A stretch of DNA of 64,000 bases from Plantibacter flavus (GTDB lineage Bacteria; Actinomycetota; Actinomycetes; Actinomycetales; Microbacteriaceae), in the NCBI RefSeq assembly GCF_002024505.1, contig NZ_CP019402.1, positions 3,782,001-3,846,000 of the forward strand, read 5' to 3'. This document shows, one piece after another, positions 24,113 to 31,697 of this stretch. The position numbers and the translations under genes are program-made. Below the pieces are notes generated by a model. It searched no databases, was not told where the DNA came from, and saw only the letters and a list, made by a program, of their open reading frames with translations. The first letter of the stretch is position 1; the number at the start of each line of letters is the position of its first letter.

Positions 24113-24169
24113 ATGGCTAAGAGCAAGTCCGAAGGTGCACCAGGCGCACCGAAGGGTGGCAAGAAGTAA
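24113..24169 (+). CDS. 18-residue basic microprotein
   Basis: MAKSKSEGAPGAPKGGKK, preceded by a good ribosome site (AAAGGA, 7 bases before ATG). Its end, GAPKGGKK, nearly repeats the C-terminus of the 131-residue protein at 2165 (GAPRGGKK). Lys-rich and disordered. It lies between the whiB-like gene and a C-loop hairpin, so it could be a real microprotein or a leader peptide. Confidence 0.4.
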   Translation: MAKSKSEGAPGAPKGGKK

Positions 24170-24193
24170 CCTCGCCACCTAGCATCATCCCCG

Positions 24194-24241
24194 GCAGAAC
24201 GCCGTCAGCCCCCCCCCCCCCCCACGCTGACGGCGTTCTGC
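24194..24241 (+). terminator. Hairpin with an all-C loop
   Basis: Perfect 16-bp stem (24194-24209 with 24226-24241, core AGAACGCCGTCAGC). The loop is a run of C plus A-C; counting the stem's last base the C run is 15 long (24209-24223). It probably ends the NERD-WhiB transcript. No U-run follows, and the homopolymer may vary in length. Confidence 0.65.
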
Positions 24242-24273
24242 GTTCGGCCAACGCGTGAGAAAGCGGAGCACCC

Positions 24274-25128
24274 GTGAGTAGCAACAACTCGCACGCTGCA
24301 GATCGGCAGCCAGCAGGCGGAGGACAAGGTCGTCCATCCAAGCCCTCAATCAGTGATGTCGCATCATCGCTCCTGATCGCGACAATCATCGCGGGCACTG
24401 TGGTGCTCGTCGCGCTTACTGCCGAGGCCCTCGCCGTTCTCAAGTGGGCCATCACTTTCTTCGTCGTCATGATGGCGAGTGTGGCCGATCCGCTCATCAG
24501 CCGTCGCCTCAATTCACGTGAGGGAAGAGCCGTGGATTGGATCGAACGAACGTTCCTAAACGGCCTCGAGACAGCCCGAGAAACCTCGATTGGTAGGGGG
24601 GCCACGAGCTTTGTGGCGTTCCGGATCTATGCCGCCATCGCATTCGGGTTCGCCGTTGCCACTGCTGATTGGCTCATCAACTGGTACATCTACCTCCCAG
24701 CCGGGCTAGCGCCCGAGGTTGCGTCGGTGCTCGCACTGAGCACCGTGCTCCTACCCTGCTACTGGGTTGGTGGGTACGAACGCACGCGGAGAGATCAAGG
24801 ATCCTCGCTCCTCCAGCGCCTCGGCGCTGACCTACTGACCGACCTACATCTCCCCCAAGTGCATGCCGGTCCCATCGTGACCTCTCTGCTGAGCGCGACA
24901 GGTCGAGTAGCCGTAAGCGTCATCTGCCGGTCGGTCGGCACGTTCTTCTTCTCATGGATGCTCAGCGTGGAGTTTGGGCGATGGGCACTCCTGGCGGTGA
25001 TCATCATGACAATCACCATAGGAACATACGTCGTGAGGATGATTCGCTGGTACGGGAGGAACAGAGTCATCCCGGGCTTCACCCCCACAAGCCGGCCCTT
25101 GTCCGTCGACGAGCGGAAACCGGACTAG
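24274..25128 (+). CDS. Multi-span membrane protein
   Basis: 284 residues with a GTG start. A disordered Gly/Gln/Pro N-terminus is followed by about six hydrophobic spans: SLLIATIIAGTVVLVALTAEAL, WAITFFVVMMASVADPLI, FRIYAAIAFGFAVATADWLI, VASVLALSTVLLPCYWVGG and two near residues 212-232 and 237-258 (approximate spans). No known family. It lies in the element backbone between WhiB and Rep. Membrane proteins in this position of integrative elements often serve mating-pair stabilisation or spread, but there is no direct evidence. Confidence 0.6.
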   Translation: MSSNNSHAADRQPAGGGQGRPSKPSISDVASSLLIATIIAGTVVLVALTAEALAVLKWAITFFVVMMASVADPLISRRLNSREGRAVDWIERTFLNGLETARETSIGRGATSFVAFRIYAAIAFGFAVATADWLINWYIYLPAGLAPEVASVLALSTVLLPCYWVGGYERTRRDQGSSLLQRLGADLLTDLHLPQVHAGPIVTSLLSATGRVAVSVICRSVGTFFFSWMLSVEFGRWALLAVIIMTITIGTYVVRMIRWYGRNRVIPGFTPTSRPLSVDERKPD

Positions 25129-25163
25129 AGCGCAGCGTCGCCGTTGTCGAACATCCTCGATCG

Positions 25164-25183
25164 CTCAGCGACGATTTGAGCGC
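25164..25183 (+). repeat. 20-bp repeat, copy 1
   Basis: CTCAGCGACGATTTGAGCGC recurs with one mismatch at 27207-27226. The ends form a short dyad (CGCTCA/TGAGCG). Both copies are followed within 40 bp by CGATCGAT. They may be binding sites of an element-encoded protein, perhaps Rep. Confidence 0.5.
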
Positions 25184-25359
25184 ACGAACGAATCGATCGA
25201 TCGACGAACTCGCGCGCGATCTTCTTGGCGTCAGAGAGGGCCCTGCAGGGCTCGCGGATACGCAAACACGAGCGAGGCAGCTATGCAGGACCCGAGAAGC
25301 CAAGCGCGGGGGCTACGATCGAGTCGAAGTCACGAACCATCTATCGGAATCGAGTCGAT

Positions 25360-25704
25360 ATGAAATGGGACGAGCGCTCGATCTCACAGATCCCAATGTT
25401 TGAGCGTAGGACGCTGGTCCAGCAGCATGTCGAAGACATATGTGAGCTGCTGCACTCAGATCCGGTCAAGAGCAGTCTCGTTGAGGCGCTCATTTCGGGC
25501 GTGCTCGCCGATGGCGTCGCCGTGCCGGTCGAGCGGTACGTCAAGATCAGGGATAGCGCGCACGAGCTGGCGTTGAAAGCCGCCTTCGAGGATGCGAAGC
25601 GAGCGGACGGTTCGTTCGACTGGGAACGCGCTGGTCAAAGAATGGACGAATCCGCCATCTGGGTGTTCGAAGAGTGCGAAGCTCGCGGCTGGACCCCGCG
25701 CTAG
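25360..25704 (+). CDS. Hypothetical helical protein
   Basis: 114 residues, MKWDERSISQIPMFERR to CEARGWTPR. Mostly helical (LVQQHVEDICELLHSDPVKSSLVEALI; ESAIWVFEECEARG) with no recognised family. The longer frame from 25225 adds a Ser/Arg-rich stretch without a ribosome site, so ATG 25360 is preferred; even there the ribosome site is poor. Stands alone between the membrane protein and the convergent lipoprotein gene. Confidence 0.5.
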   Translation: MKWDERSISQIPMFERRTLVQQHVEDICELLHSDPVKSSLVEALISGVLADGVAVPVERYVKIRDSAHELALKAAFEDAKRADGSFDWERAGQRMDESAIWVFEECEARGWTPR

Positions 25705-25726
25705 AACCAGCAACCGCCGAAGCGAA

Positions 25727-26278
25727 TCACCCAATGACTATCAGCTCGAAATCTCGTGCAGAAGCCCAAGCTTGCGCCTGCGAGATGACCGAGGCCTGGT
25801 CCAGCTCACCCTGGATCGGAGACTTGGCGCTGGAAGCTGCAGTGCACCAGTACCCCAGGAAGCTGAACACCATGACGACGCCACGCCCGATCTCCGTCTG
25901 CTTCTGGTCGACCAGCTGGTACATCTGCCCGAGGATTTCCTCATCGTGCAGACCGTCACCGTTGAACTGAGCGGCGAGGGAGTTGAACTGATCCGTGATC
26001 GACTGAACCACCGGGGCTGGCAGGGGCTGACTCGGATCGACGGCCACGACGCTACCGTCCGGAAGCGTGACCTCGCGAGGCCTCTTAGACTCGAGGATCT
26101 CCTTCTCGCGCTCCGATAGCTGACCGTTGCCGTCGAGGTCACCCTCGACCGGAGCAACTGCGGTCTCCGTGGGCACCGCCGTCACGGTCGGACCGTTGCC
26201 GACGCATGCTGAGAGACTCAATCCCACAATACAGACGGCGGCCGCCACGACGATCCCCAGACGAACCTGTCTACGCAT
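25727..26278 (-). CDS. Lipoprotein with EF-hand-like loop
   Basis: 183 residues. The signal IVVAAAVCIVGLSLSAC places a lipidated Cys at residue 25. DLDGNGQLSERE (about 47-58) fits a calcium-binding EF-hand loop (D-x-D-x-N-x-x-x-x-x-x-E), which is unusual in isolation. A helical region and one hydrophobic stretch (GVVMVFSFLGYWC) follow. The ribosome site is GGGGGAGGGGGA before ATG 26278. It lies downstream of the TIR gene in the same direction with a 110-bp gap. A surface role such as entry exclusion is possible but only by analogy. Confidence 0.65.
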   Translation of the reverse strand: MRRQVRLGIVVAAAVCIVGLSLSACVGNGPTVTAVPTETAVAPVEGDLDGNGQLSEREKEILESKRPREVTLPDGSVVAVDPSQPLPAPVVQSITDQFNSLAAQFNGDGLHDEEILGQMYQLVDQKQTEIGRGVVMVFSFLGYWCTAASSAKSPIQGELDQASVISQAQAWASARDFELIVIG

Positions 26279-26389
26279 TCCGTTCCCCCTCCCCCAAGGG
26301 CGCGAGCGTCAGAACGCTCGCGACTTCCGGACGGTCCTCCGATGTGACGGCCGCCGTAGACTTCGGAGCCTATCGCGAGCAAACGGCGG

Positions 26390-26992
26390 TCAGATCTCTC
26401 CGCCGTCATTCCAGCCGCACTTCTTGCATCGAACGCCCGCGTATTCATCGTCTCGTTCGTAGTCCGTTTCGTGGAAACCTTCGAGATCAACCGCACCGGC
26501 GCCACATTCCTTGCAGGCAACTGCCACGCCGTAACCCTCGAAGTACCTGAATCCGAGGTCAAGGGACTCGATGTACTCCTGCATGGCAACGAGCCGAGCC
26601 GAACCGGAGTAGCCCATGACCTGATCGACGATATGCCCTGCCCCCGGATTGCCTCGTCCGTCGATCCACTTGTGGTGACGGATGAGAGCTGGCACCGGTT
26701 CATCATCGAGCCGCACTACCACGAGGCGTCGACTCGACTTGGCCTCGTCGAGGAAGGTACTCACCGCTGAGCGGTACTCCGCTTTGGTCCAGGCGGATGC
26801 AGCCGCTTCCTTCGACCAGAACAGGACGAAGGTCTCATATTCACGGAGGGCGATGTCAATCGCTCCGGGGATTGATGCGCCGACATCGATCGACCATTCG
26901 TCGAAGAAGACCTCTTCACCGATCAACGTCAGCTGCGCACCGACATCTCTGACGAGAGGTTTATCGGATTTCGTGTGGGACAGGAATATCAT
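26390..26992 (-). CDS. TIR-domain protein with zinc ribbon
   Basis: 200 residues. The N-terminal ~140 form a TIR domain: IFLSHTKSDKPLV (2-14), EVFFDEWSIDVGASIPGAI, VLFWSKEAAASAWTKAEY with the presumed catalytic Glu72, then VVRLDDEPVPALI. The C-terminus carries two CxxC pairs (CKECG and CKKCGW) expected to bind zinc. Bacterial TIR domains cleave NAD+ or make cyclic ADP-ribose signals in anti-phage defence. No obvious partner effector is adjacent, so the zinc ribbon may be the sensor or adapter. The ribosome site is GGAG before ATG 26992. Low GC content suggests transfer. Confidence 0.8.
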   Translation of the reverse strand: MIFLSHTKSDKPLVRDVGAQLTLIGEEVFFDEWSIDVGASIPGAIDIALREYETFVLFWSKEAAASAWTKAEYRSAVSTFLDEAKSSRRLVVVRLDDEPVPALIRHHKWIDGRGNPGAGHIVDQVMGYSGSARLVAMQEYIESLDLGFRYFEGYGVAVACKECGAGAVDLEGFHETDYERDDEYAGVRCKKCGWNDGGEI

Positions 26993-27206
26993 TTACCGCT
27001 CCGGTAGTTCGAATGGACTTTGTGTAGATGACCGTACTATCCTGGCCGCCCCCTTGGCGGTCTGTTCGCCGTCGGCGTGCCAGTCCGCTTCTCGTGGCCA
27101 GTGGAATGGTCCACGGATGCACCCCCGGCTAGTCCACAAGCAAACCACTCGTCGGCACATACAACCAGCCGGCAAACGTACCTTGATAGGACCTCAATGC
27201 ACTTCC

Positions 27207-27226
27207 CTCAGCGACGATCTGAGCGC
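27207..27226 (+). repeat. 20-bp repeat, copy 2
   Basis: CTCAGCGACGATCTGAGCGC, one mismatch from 25164-25183, in the same orientation and inside the region downstream of rep. Confidence 0.5.
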
Positions 27227-27286
27227 CCACAATTCTTCGGTCGAGCGATTACTCGTTCGATCGATATACGGCGCCGTAGTGAGCCT

Positions 27287-27526
27287 TCAGCGTCTTCTGA
27301 GGCACAGCCGCGCTTCGCCACGCGCTTCATCGAACGTCTCGGGGCTCATCAAATTACTTCCAAGTACGACTACCTCTAGCGAGCCATAGCCCCGAAACTT
27401 TCGACTTGCGCGGAGCGATGATTCTGGTAACACAGCACCGCCAGTCTCGGCGGCGTTATTGACGACTCTCAAGAGACGCTCCGGCTTCTTGCATAGCTTC
27501 TTGATTGCTCTTCTATTGAGCTGCAT
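27287..27526 (-). CDS. Doubtful 79-residue ORF
   Basis: Basic protein, MQLNRRAIKKLCKKPERLL onward. The sequence before the ATG is pyrimidine-rich and contains no ribosome site, although an AT-rich promoter-like stretch (27545-27565) would allow a near-leaderless transcript. No family recognised. It overlaps the candidate origin downstream of rep, so it may be chance. Confidence 0.25.
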   Translation of the reverse strand: MQLNRRAIKKLCKKPERLLRVVNNAAETGGAVLPESSLRASRKFRGYGSLEVVVLGSNLMSPETFDEARGEARLCLRRR

Positions 27527-27591
27527 GGAGAGGAAGAAGCGGAAAGAAATATATAGCTACAGTAAATGACGCACCATTGCGTGCGTGCAAG

Positions 27592-28761
27592 TCAATCCAG
27601 TTTTCGAGCACGGGTAATACTGGACCTTGATAACCCTGTGCGCTCCATGATATCTGCGACTGAGAGACCCTCACTCAGAAGCTTCCTCACTTCTTCCTTC
27701 CTGTCATTGCTCCGAGCCGCCCGTACCTGCCGACTAGCCTCTGCACCCCTCACCCGCCCGCCTTCCGCAATCCGGTCCCATAGCCCGCTGTCTCTCGTCT
27801 GAGCTGCACGCGTTTTACCCCCCGCCGAGCGCTGCGCTGCAGAATATTTCGGGCCACGCGCAATCAACGATCCGTCGTTCGCGTACCTCACGACCGAATC
27901 TGCGGCTCCAATAACACACCCCATTTCCCTTGGACCGCGAGGGTCAGCACGGCCCAGTTCTTGATTGATCCAACTGAGGTAGTCGACCATGTGGCGCATG
28001 GTGACCGGTCCCCCCGCCGAGAGGAGCCGGCGAGCTTCGGCCAGCCCTGCTCGAAAAATGGTTTCATTGCGCATCACCTGCCCCATCGCGTCAACACTGA
28101 CGGCGAGGGCTCCCATGCTTATCGTGCGATACGCGGTGACTCCGCCGTGGCTTGATGAGTTCGTCCCCCTCTTTCGCGGCGAAGAAGCCGAGACGGGAGG
28201 CGTCGACACTCGCGCCTCCACGGCAAGCGAACCGCCTGCCGCTGCCTCCAGTTCGTCGAGACTGTGCGCCTCGTGATGCACAAGGTGCCAGCTGTACTCG
28301 CCGTTGGCCGATAGCGGATTCCGGGCGAGATTGCGGGCAAAGTGGCGATCACCACCATCGAGCACGCTGGAGAGGGATCGCTGAACGCGATTATAGCGAC
28401 CTCTCTCATTTGAGAACCTCTCCTGCCCCATCACCGGACGATCGAGATAAGAGATCAGCTGGTAATGACCGCTCTTTGCGTTGACGCCGATCCAGTTTGG
28501 TATGACTCTGAGTTGCGCAATTGCCGAGAGCGCGAACTGTGCGTCTACATCGATCGTCATGACCGGAGCGTAAGTCTTCTTCGTGAAGGCAACATACTCA
28601 TAGTTTGGTAGCTCGTCGTAACGCGATGGTCCAAGATGATGTTGACGCTTGAAGTCTCGATCCTTCGACACCAAAAGGCTAAATGGCCGCACCACCTCGT
28701 TGAGTAGATACTGGCGATCGCTGTCAGTTGAACCATTCAGTCGAATGTCTGAAGTCTTAAT
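27592..28761 (-). CDS. ColE2-type replication initiator (Rep)
   Basis: About 389 residues. Its order of motifs parallels ColE2/pAL5000-type Rep, the primase-like theta initiators: MTIDVDAQFALSA, IGVNAKSGHYQLISYLDRPV, ARNPLSANGEYSWHLV, then MRNETIFRAGLAEARR (the GRNxTLF motif), and a C-terminal helix-turn-helix, GLSVADIMERTGLSRSSITRAR. It would bind an origin and prime replication of the excised element. An upstream GTG (28887) extends the frame by 42 poor residues without a ribosome site. A perfect GGAGGT (28767-28772) sits five bases before an in-frame ATT (28761), so I place the start there, tentatively. Confidence 0.8.
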   Translation of the reverse strand: MKTSDIRLNGSTDSDRQYLLNEVVRPFSLLVSKDRDFKRQHHLGPSRYDELPNYEYVAFTKKTYAPVMTIDVDAQFALSAIAQLRVIPNWIGVNAKSGHYQLISYLDRPVMGQERFSNERGRYNRVQRSLSSVLDGGDRHFARNLARNPLSANGEYSWHLVHHEAHSLDELEAAAGGSLAVEARVSTPPVSASSPRKRGTNSSSHGGVTAYRTISMGALAVSVDAMGQVMRNETIFRAGLAEARRLLSAGGPVTMRHMVDYLSWINQELGRADPRGPREMGCVIGAADSVVRYANDGSLIARGPKYSAAQRSAGGKTRAAQTRDSGLWDRIAEGGRVRGAEASRQVRAARSNDRKEEVRKLLSEGLSVADIMERTGLSRSSITRARKLD

Positions 28762-29024
28762 GATGCACCTCCATGAGAGGCACCAAGGTCGCTCATTTTT
28801 GGCGCGACAAAGCGACCGGCGTGCGAGCGCAGCTCGCGAGCGTACCGAGGAGCCTTCCTCTATTCCGATTCGTAGTTCGCTCGGCACGTTTCTATTGAGA
28901 AGCTGGAATCTTCACAATCGCGCGATCGAGCGAGTAAGAGTATGGTGACAGGCGCTAAGTCGCGTCCGTCGATTTATGAGATATCTAAAGACCGTCGGGG
29001 TCGGCTGATGCGAACCGGAGTCCC

Positions 29025-29133
29025 TTGCACTGTCAGCGGGGCCGTGTAGAATCGAGACGTAGGAGATCTAAGGGGCCTGGAATGCCTCGCTCTTCCGATT
29101 CGTTGGCCCCGGTCCCCTGGACCGGGGCCTTTT
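29025..29133 (+). ncRNA. Candidate ~75-nt antisense RNA controlling rep
   Basis: TTGCAC (29025-29030), a 16-bp spacer and TAGAAT (29047-29052) make a good promoter. A textbook terminator follows only ~80 bp later, with no ORF between. The RNA (about 29059-29133) points away from rep and would be complementary to a rep mRNA starting upstream of it. ColE2-type replicons are controlled by such a counter-transcript. The rep transcription start is not visible, so the overlap is inferred. Confidence 0.5.
29105..29133 (+). terminator. Rho-independent terminator
   Basis: GGCCCCGGTCC / GGACCGGGGCC, perfect 11-bp stem with a CCT loop, followed by TTTT. It is the strongest terminator signal in the window. 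Confidence 0.85.
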
Positions 29134-29178
29134 CGCATCCTCGAGTACCCTGGAGTGGTCTGAACCAGAGGAGTCGAG

Positions 29179-29649
29179 TTGTCTGACGGGGCATCACAGA
29201 AAGCCAGGTCGATGGACAAGGCCTCGGAGAAAACGCCAAACTTGTCCGCGCGCATTTCCGACGACACGCGTCGCGTGCTCAACGAGATCCGAAACACCTA
29301 CGCACTCTGGCTCGACCATCCGATCTCCCTTGGACATGTCCTCCACATCCTGATCCGAATCCGCATGACCCCTGAGCCTGCCGATCTTCCTTCAGACAAC
29401 TCCGACCGCACCGTTTTGACCGCGAGACTTCCAGAAGAGAGCCGAGAGCTGCTGGCTGAGATGCAGCTCTCTCTGGAGAGAGACGTTGGTCGGAAGGTCC
29501 CCTTGGGACACGTGATCGAATGCCTCATCACGCAGAGCCCGCCAGAGACGACCGACCTAGAGCTCCGCCACACGGAGCGAACGATGATGTCACGCCCAGG
29601 AGATCCCAGGCCTCCTGGCCCCGGTGGTCGACGCGAACAGCTGAAGTGA
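29179..29649 (+). CDS. Tandem ribbon-helix-helix-like DNA-binding protein
   Basis: 156 residues; TTG start with AGAGGAG upstream. Two copies of the same ~42-residue unit: LSARISDDTRRVLNEIRN...HPISLGHVLHILI and LTARLPEESRELLAEMQL...KVPLGHVIECLI. A strand (LxAR) followed by two helices is the ribbon-helix-helix pattern, which normally dimerises; two in one chain would make a built-in pseudo-dimer. A disordered Pro/Gly/Arg tail follows. It lies between the rep control region and xis-int, so regulation of copy number, partition or integration is plausible. Confidence 0.6.
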   Translation: MSDGASQKARSMDKASEKTPNLSARISDDTRRVLNEIRNTYALWLDHPISLGHVLHILIRIRMTPEPADLPSDNSDRTVLTARLPEESRELLAEMQLSLERDVGRKVPLGHVIECLITQSPPETTDLELRHTERTMMSRPGDPRPPGPGGRREQLK

Positions 29650-29651
29650 GA

Positions 29652-30122
29652 TCATGCAGCCCATCGGAGGCGGTATCGGTCGATCCTGAGCCGGTGCATG
29701 ACGATGGTGTGCGTCAGCCGATACTCATGATCGAGGTCCGCTTCCATGCGGGCAAGCGGAACACCGGATCGTCCGGCTAGCCACTCTCCGTTGACCCAAA
29801 TGGAGAACACGGCTTCGTGTTCCCGGCACCCGAAAACTCGGCGTACGGTAGCTAGCTCCCAGCTCAGGCTGAGAAGCTCGAACGTCGTGGGTCCCTCGAA
29901 GTCGAGGCCCAGCTGACGCTTGAGCCAGTCGGGGGCTTCGGCGGGTTGGTGCTCGAAGCAGTACTCCAGGACGCTCGCGGGAACGCCGCCAATCGGAATG
30001 CCGCCGAGCTTCCGGAATGCGATCTCGCAGCTAGTGCACGAGTAGCTCGCGCAGACGTGAAGCTGTGCCCCTTCGAGCGAACGTGACGTCATTGGGGTGG
30101 TTGAGAAAGAGCTGGCATGCAT
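29652..30122 (-). CDS. Hypothetical Cys-containing protein
   Basis: 156 residues. The N-terminus has CASYSCTSCEIAFRK, a possible metal site, and the middle has LLSLSWELATVRRVFGCREHEAVFSIWVNGEWLAGR. No family recognised. The start is ATG 30122 with AGGAG five bases upstream; the longer frame from 30302 is rejected. Convergent with the ribbon-helix-helix gene (2-bp gap) and divergent from xis. Confidence 0.6.
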   Translation of the reverse strand: MHASSFSTTPMTSRSLEGAQLHVCASYSCTSCEIAFRKLGGIPIGGVPASVLEYCFEHQPAEAPDWLKRQLGLDFEGPTTFELLSLSWELATVRRVFGCREHEAVFSIWVNGEWLAGRSGVPLARMEADLDHEYRLTHTIVMHRLRIDRYRLRWAA

Positions 30123-30244
30123 GGGATCTCCTGTCGCTGTTATGTCCGAACGGTCGTTGCGGCAGGAAGAGATTGGCATCCAAATTCGCGCTCGTCCTAT
30201 CACGGTGATAGCACCAATGACGAGATGCCTGCTCAACTTGAGAC

Positions 30245-30514
30245 ATGACGAAATCACCTCCACCACGGCACGACACAGCTTCGAATACGCACGGATCGGC
30301 AACTACCGTCCGGCGAAGTGGGGACCCGCGCGCAGCTGGCACCCCGCCGCTTTTCTATAACGAAAGCGAGACTGCCTCCATCTTGGGCATCCACCGCACG
30401 ACGTTGCGGGCTCTCGCTCTTGCAGGGGACTGCCCCGTTCCGCCGGTCCAGGTCACGCCCCACAAGCGGCTCTACCGCGTCGTCGATGTTCACCGGCTTG
30501 CAGGTCTGCAGTGA
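30245..30514 (+). CDS. xis: Excisionase-like helix-turn-helix protein
   Basis: 89 residues. After a disordered Ser/Pro/Arg N-terminus, FYNESETASILGIHRTTLRALALAGDCPVPPV (about 37-68; winged helix) and RLYRVVDVHRLAGL match MerR/Xis-type excisionases. Its stop overlaps the integrase start by 4 bp, the usual xis-int arrangement. It should bend DNA at att to favour excision. The true start may be later, since the ribosome site at ATG 30245 is weak. Confidence 0.75.
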   Translation: MTKSPPPRHDTASNTHGSATTVRRSGDPRAAGTPPLFYNESETASILGIHRTTLRALALAGDCPVPPVQVTPHKRLYRVVDVHRLAGLQ

Positions 30515-31692
30515 GCATCGAGCGCAGGAGGACGAAGGCCGGCCAGGCGCGATTCGTGGCTCGGATCAAGCACAAGGGCGTCCTCGTCGACAGCAAGACA
30601 TTCCCTCGGAAGGCCGACGCCGAGGCGTGGGAGCGGGAGCAGAAGAGAGCGCTCAACTTTGGGCAGTTCATCCCGTCTGCGCACGCTTCCGTCGTCTTCT
30701 CCAGCGTTGCCGACCAGTTCCTCAGCAGTCGTCAGAGCCAGGTGAGCCCGCACTCGTGGCGCACGGATCGCGACAACCTGGCCAGCGTCCCACGCTCCTG
30801 GCTGGACCGACCAATCGGCGCAATCAAGGAGCGCGACATCCTCCGGCATCTCACGGACGAGCTCAGCACCAAGGCACGTTCGACGGTCATGCGAGCAAGG
30901 ACAACCCTGAGTGCGCTCTTCGCCTTTGCGGTACGGGAACGGAAGTTGAACACCAACCCTGTTCTCTCCGTCTCGGTTCCCAAAGGGGAGACGCAGCGAT
31001 CCGAACGAACCCGAACTTTCAGCGATGCTGAGTTCGCCCAAACGATCCGTCTACAGGCGGCTCTTCGCCCGCAGCTTGCCGAGATCACGGAGTTCATCGG
31101 CCTGACTGGTCTTCGCTGGTCGGAGGTACGCGCGCTGCGCGTATCAGACCTGCAAGAGCTGCCGTTGAGGTCGGTCCGGGTCTGGCGAGCTCAATCCGAG
31201 GGCTACGCCGAAAAGGGCACCAAGACAATGAGGGAGCGGCGAGTTCCGCTGACCGCACGCCCCTGGGCAATAGCTCTTCCCAGAACCGTGGGCCGGTCAC
31301 CGTCCGACTACCTCTTCACTACGAAGACCGGGCTTCAACTCCGGGCCAACACCTTCCGGCGCTTCCTTGATTGGGGCACGACAGCACATGGCCACACGAT
31401 CCATGACCTCCGGCACTATGCAGCTTCCCGATGGTTGAGAGCAGGCATACCCGTGCACCAAGTTGCCGCGTGGCTCGGACACTCGAATCCCAACACGACA
31501 CTTCGCGTCTATGCGCACGTCCTCGGTGAGTCTCAGGACCTGTCCGCAGTCGCCCGGCTCGATGCCCTAGAGATCGCACCGGGACACTCCCGGGACACTC
31601 CGCCCGTCCATGGACCCTCCGACGCTGTTCTTCTGCCTGTCGACGAGGGCCTGAAAATGGCGAAACCCCCTGCAGAACAGGGGGTTTCGTGA
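30511..31692 (+). CDS. int: Tyrosine integrase
   Basis: 393 residues with a GTG start. An arm-binding N-terminus (RRRTKAGQARFVARIKHKG), then a core-binding SAM-like domain (about 60-155) and a catalytic domain with R202 (TGLRWSEVRAL), H298-x-x-R301 (HDLRHYAAS), H324 (LGHSNPNTTL) and nucleophile Y334 (VYAHVLGE). It catalyses integration into and excision from the tRNA-Ser gene 12 bp downstream. The last codons are part of a terminator hairpin (31661-31689). The catalytic set is complete, so the enzyme should be active. Confidence 0.95.
   Translation: MSIERRRTKAGQARFVARIKHKGVLVDSKTFPRKADAEAWEREQKRALNFGQFIPSAHASVVFSSVADQFLSSRQSQVSPHSWRTDRDNLASVPRSWLDRPIGAIKERDILRHLTDELSTKARSTVMRARTTLSALFAFAVRERKLNTNPVLSVSVPKGETQRSERTRTFSDAEFAQTIRLQAALRPQLAEITEFIGLTGLRWSEVRALRVSDLQELPLRSVRVWRAQSEGYAEKGTKTMRERRVPLTARPWAIALPRTVGRSPSDYLFTTKTGLQLRANTFRRFLDWGTTAHGHTIHDLRHYAASRWLRAGIPVHQVAAWLGHSNPNTTLRVYAHVLGESQDLSAVARLDALEIAPGHSRDTPPVHGPSDAVLLPVDEGLKMAKPPAEQGVS
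31580..31597 (+). repeat. Candidate integrase arm-type site, right
   Basis: Paired CGGGACAC units within the 3' part of int, matching 2041-2058 with one mismatch. About 100 bp inside attR. Confidence 0.6.
31661..31689. terminator. Terminator at int end / tRNA 3' end
   Basis: CGAAACCCCCTG / CAGGGGGTTTCG perfect 12-bp stem, 5-base loop, overlapping the last int codons. On the minus strand it lies just past tRNA-Ser and replaces the chromosomal hairpin now stranded at 1852-1878. Confidence 0.7.
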
Positions 31693-31697
31693 AGGAT

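Larger units (their letters stand above)
26993..27591. other. Mostly non-coding region downstream of rep
   Basis: About 600 bp, AT-richer than its surroundings. Holds copy 2 of the 20-bp repeat (27207-27226), a CGATCGAT tract (27259-27266) and one weak ORF. In ColE2-type replicons the origin lies directly downstream of rep, so this is a candidate oriV. Confidence 0.45.
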
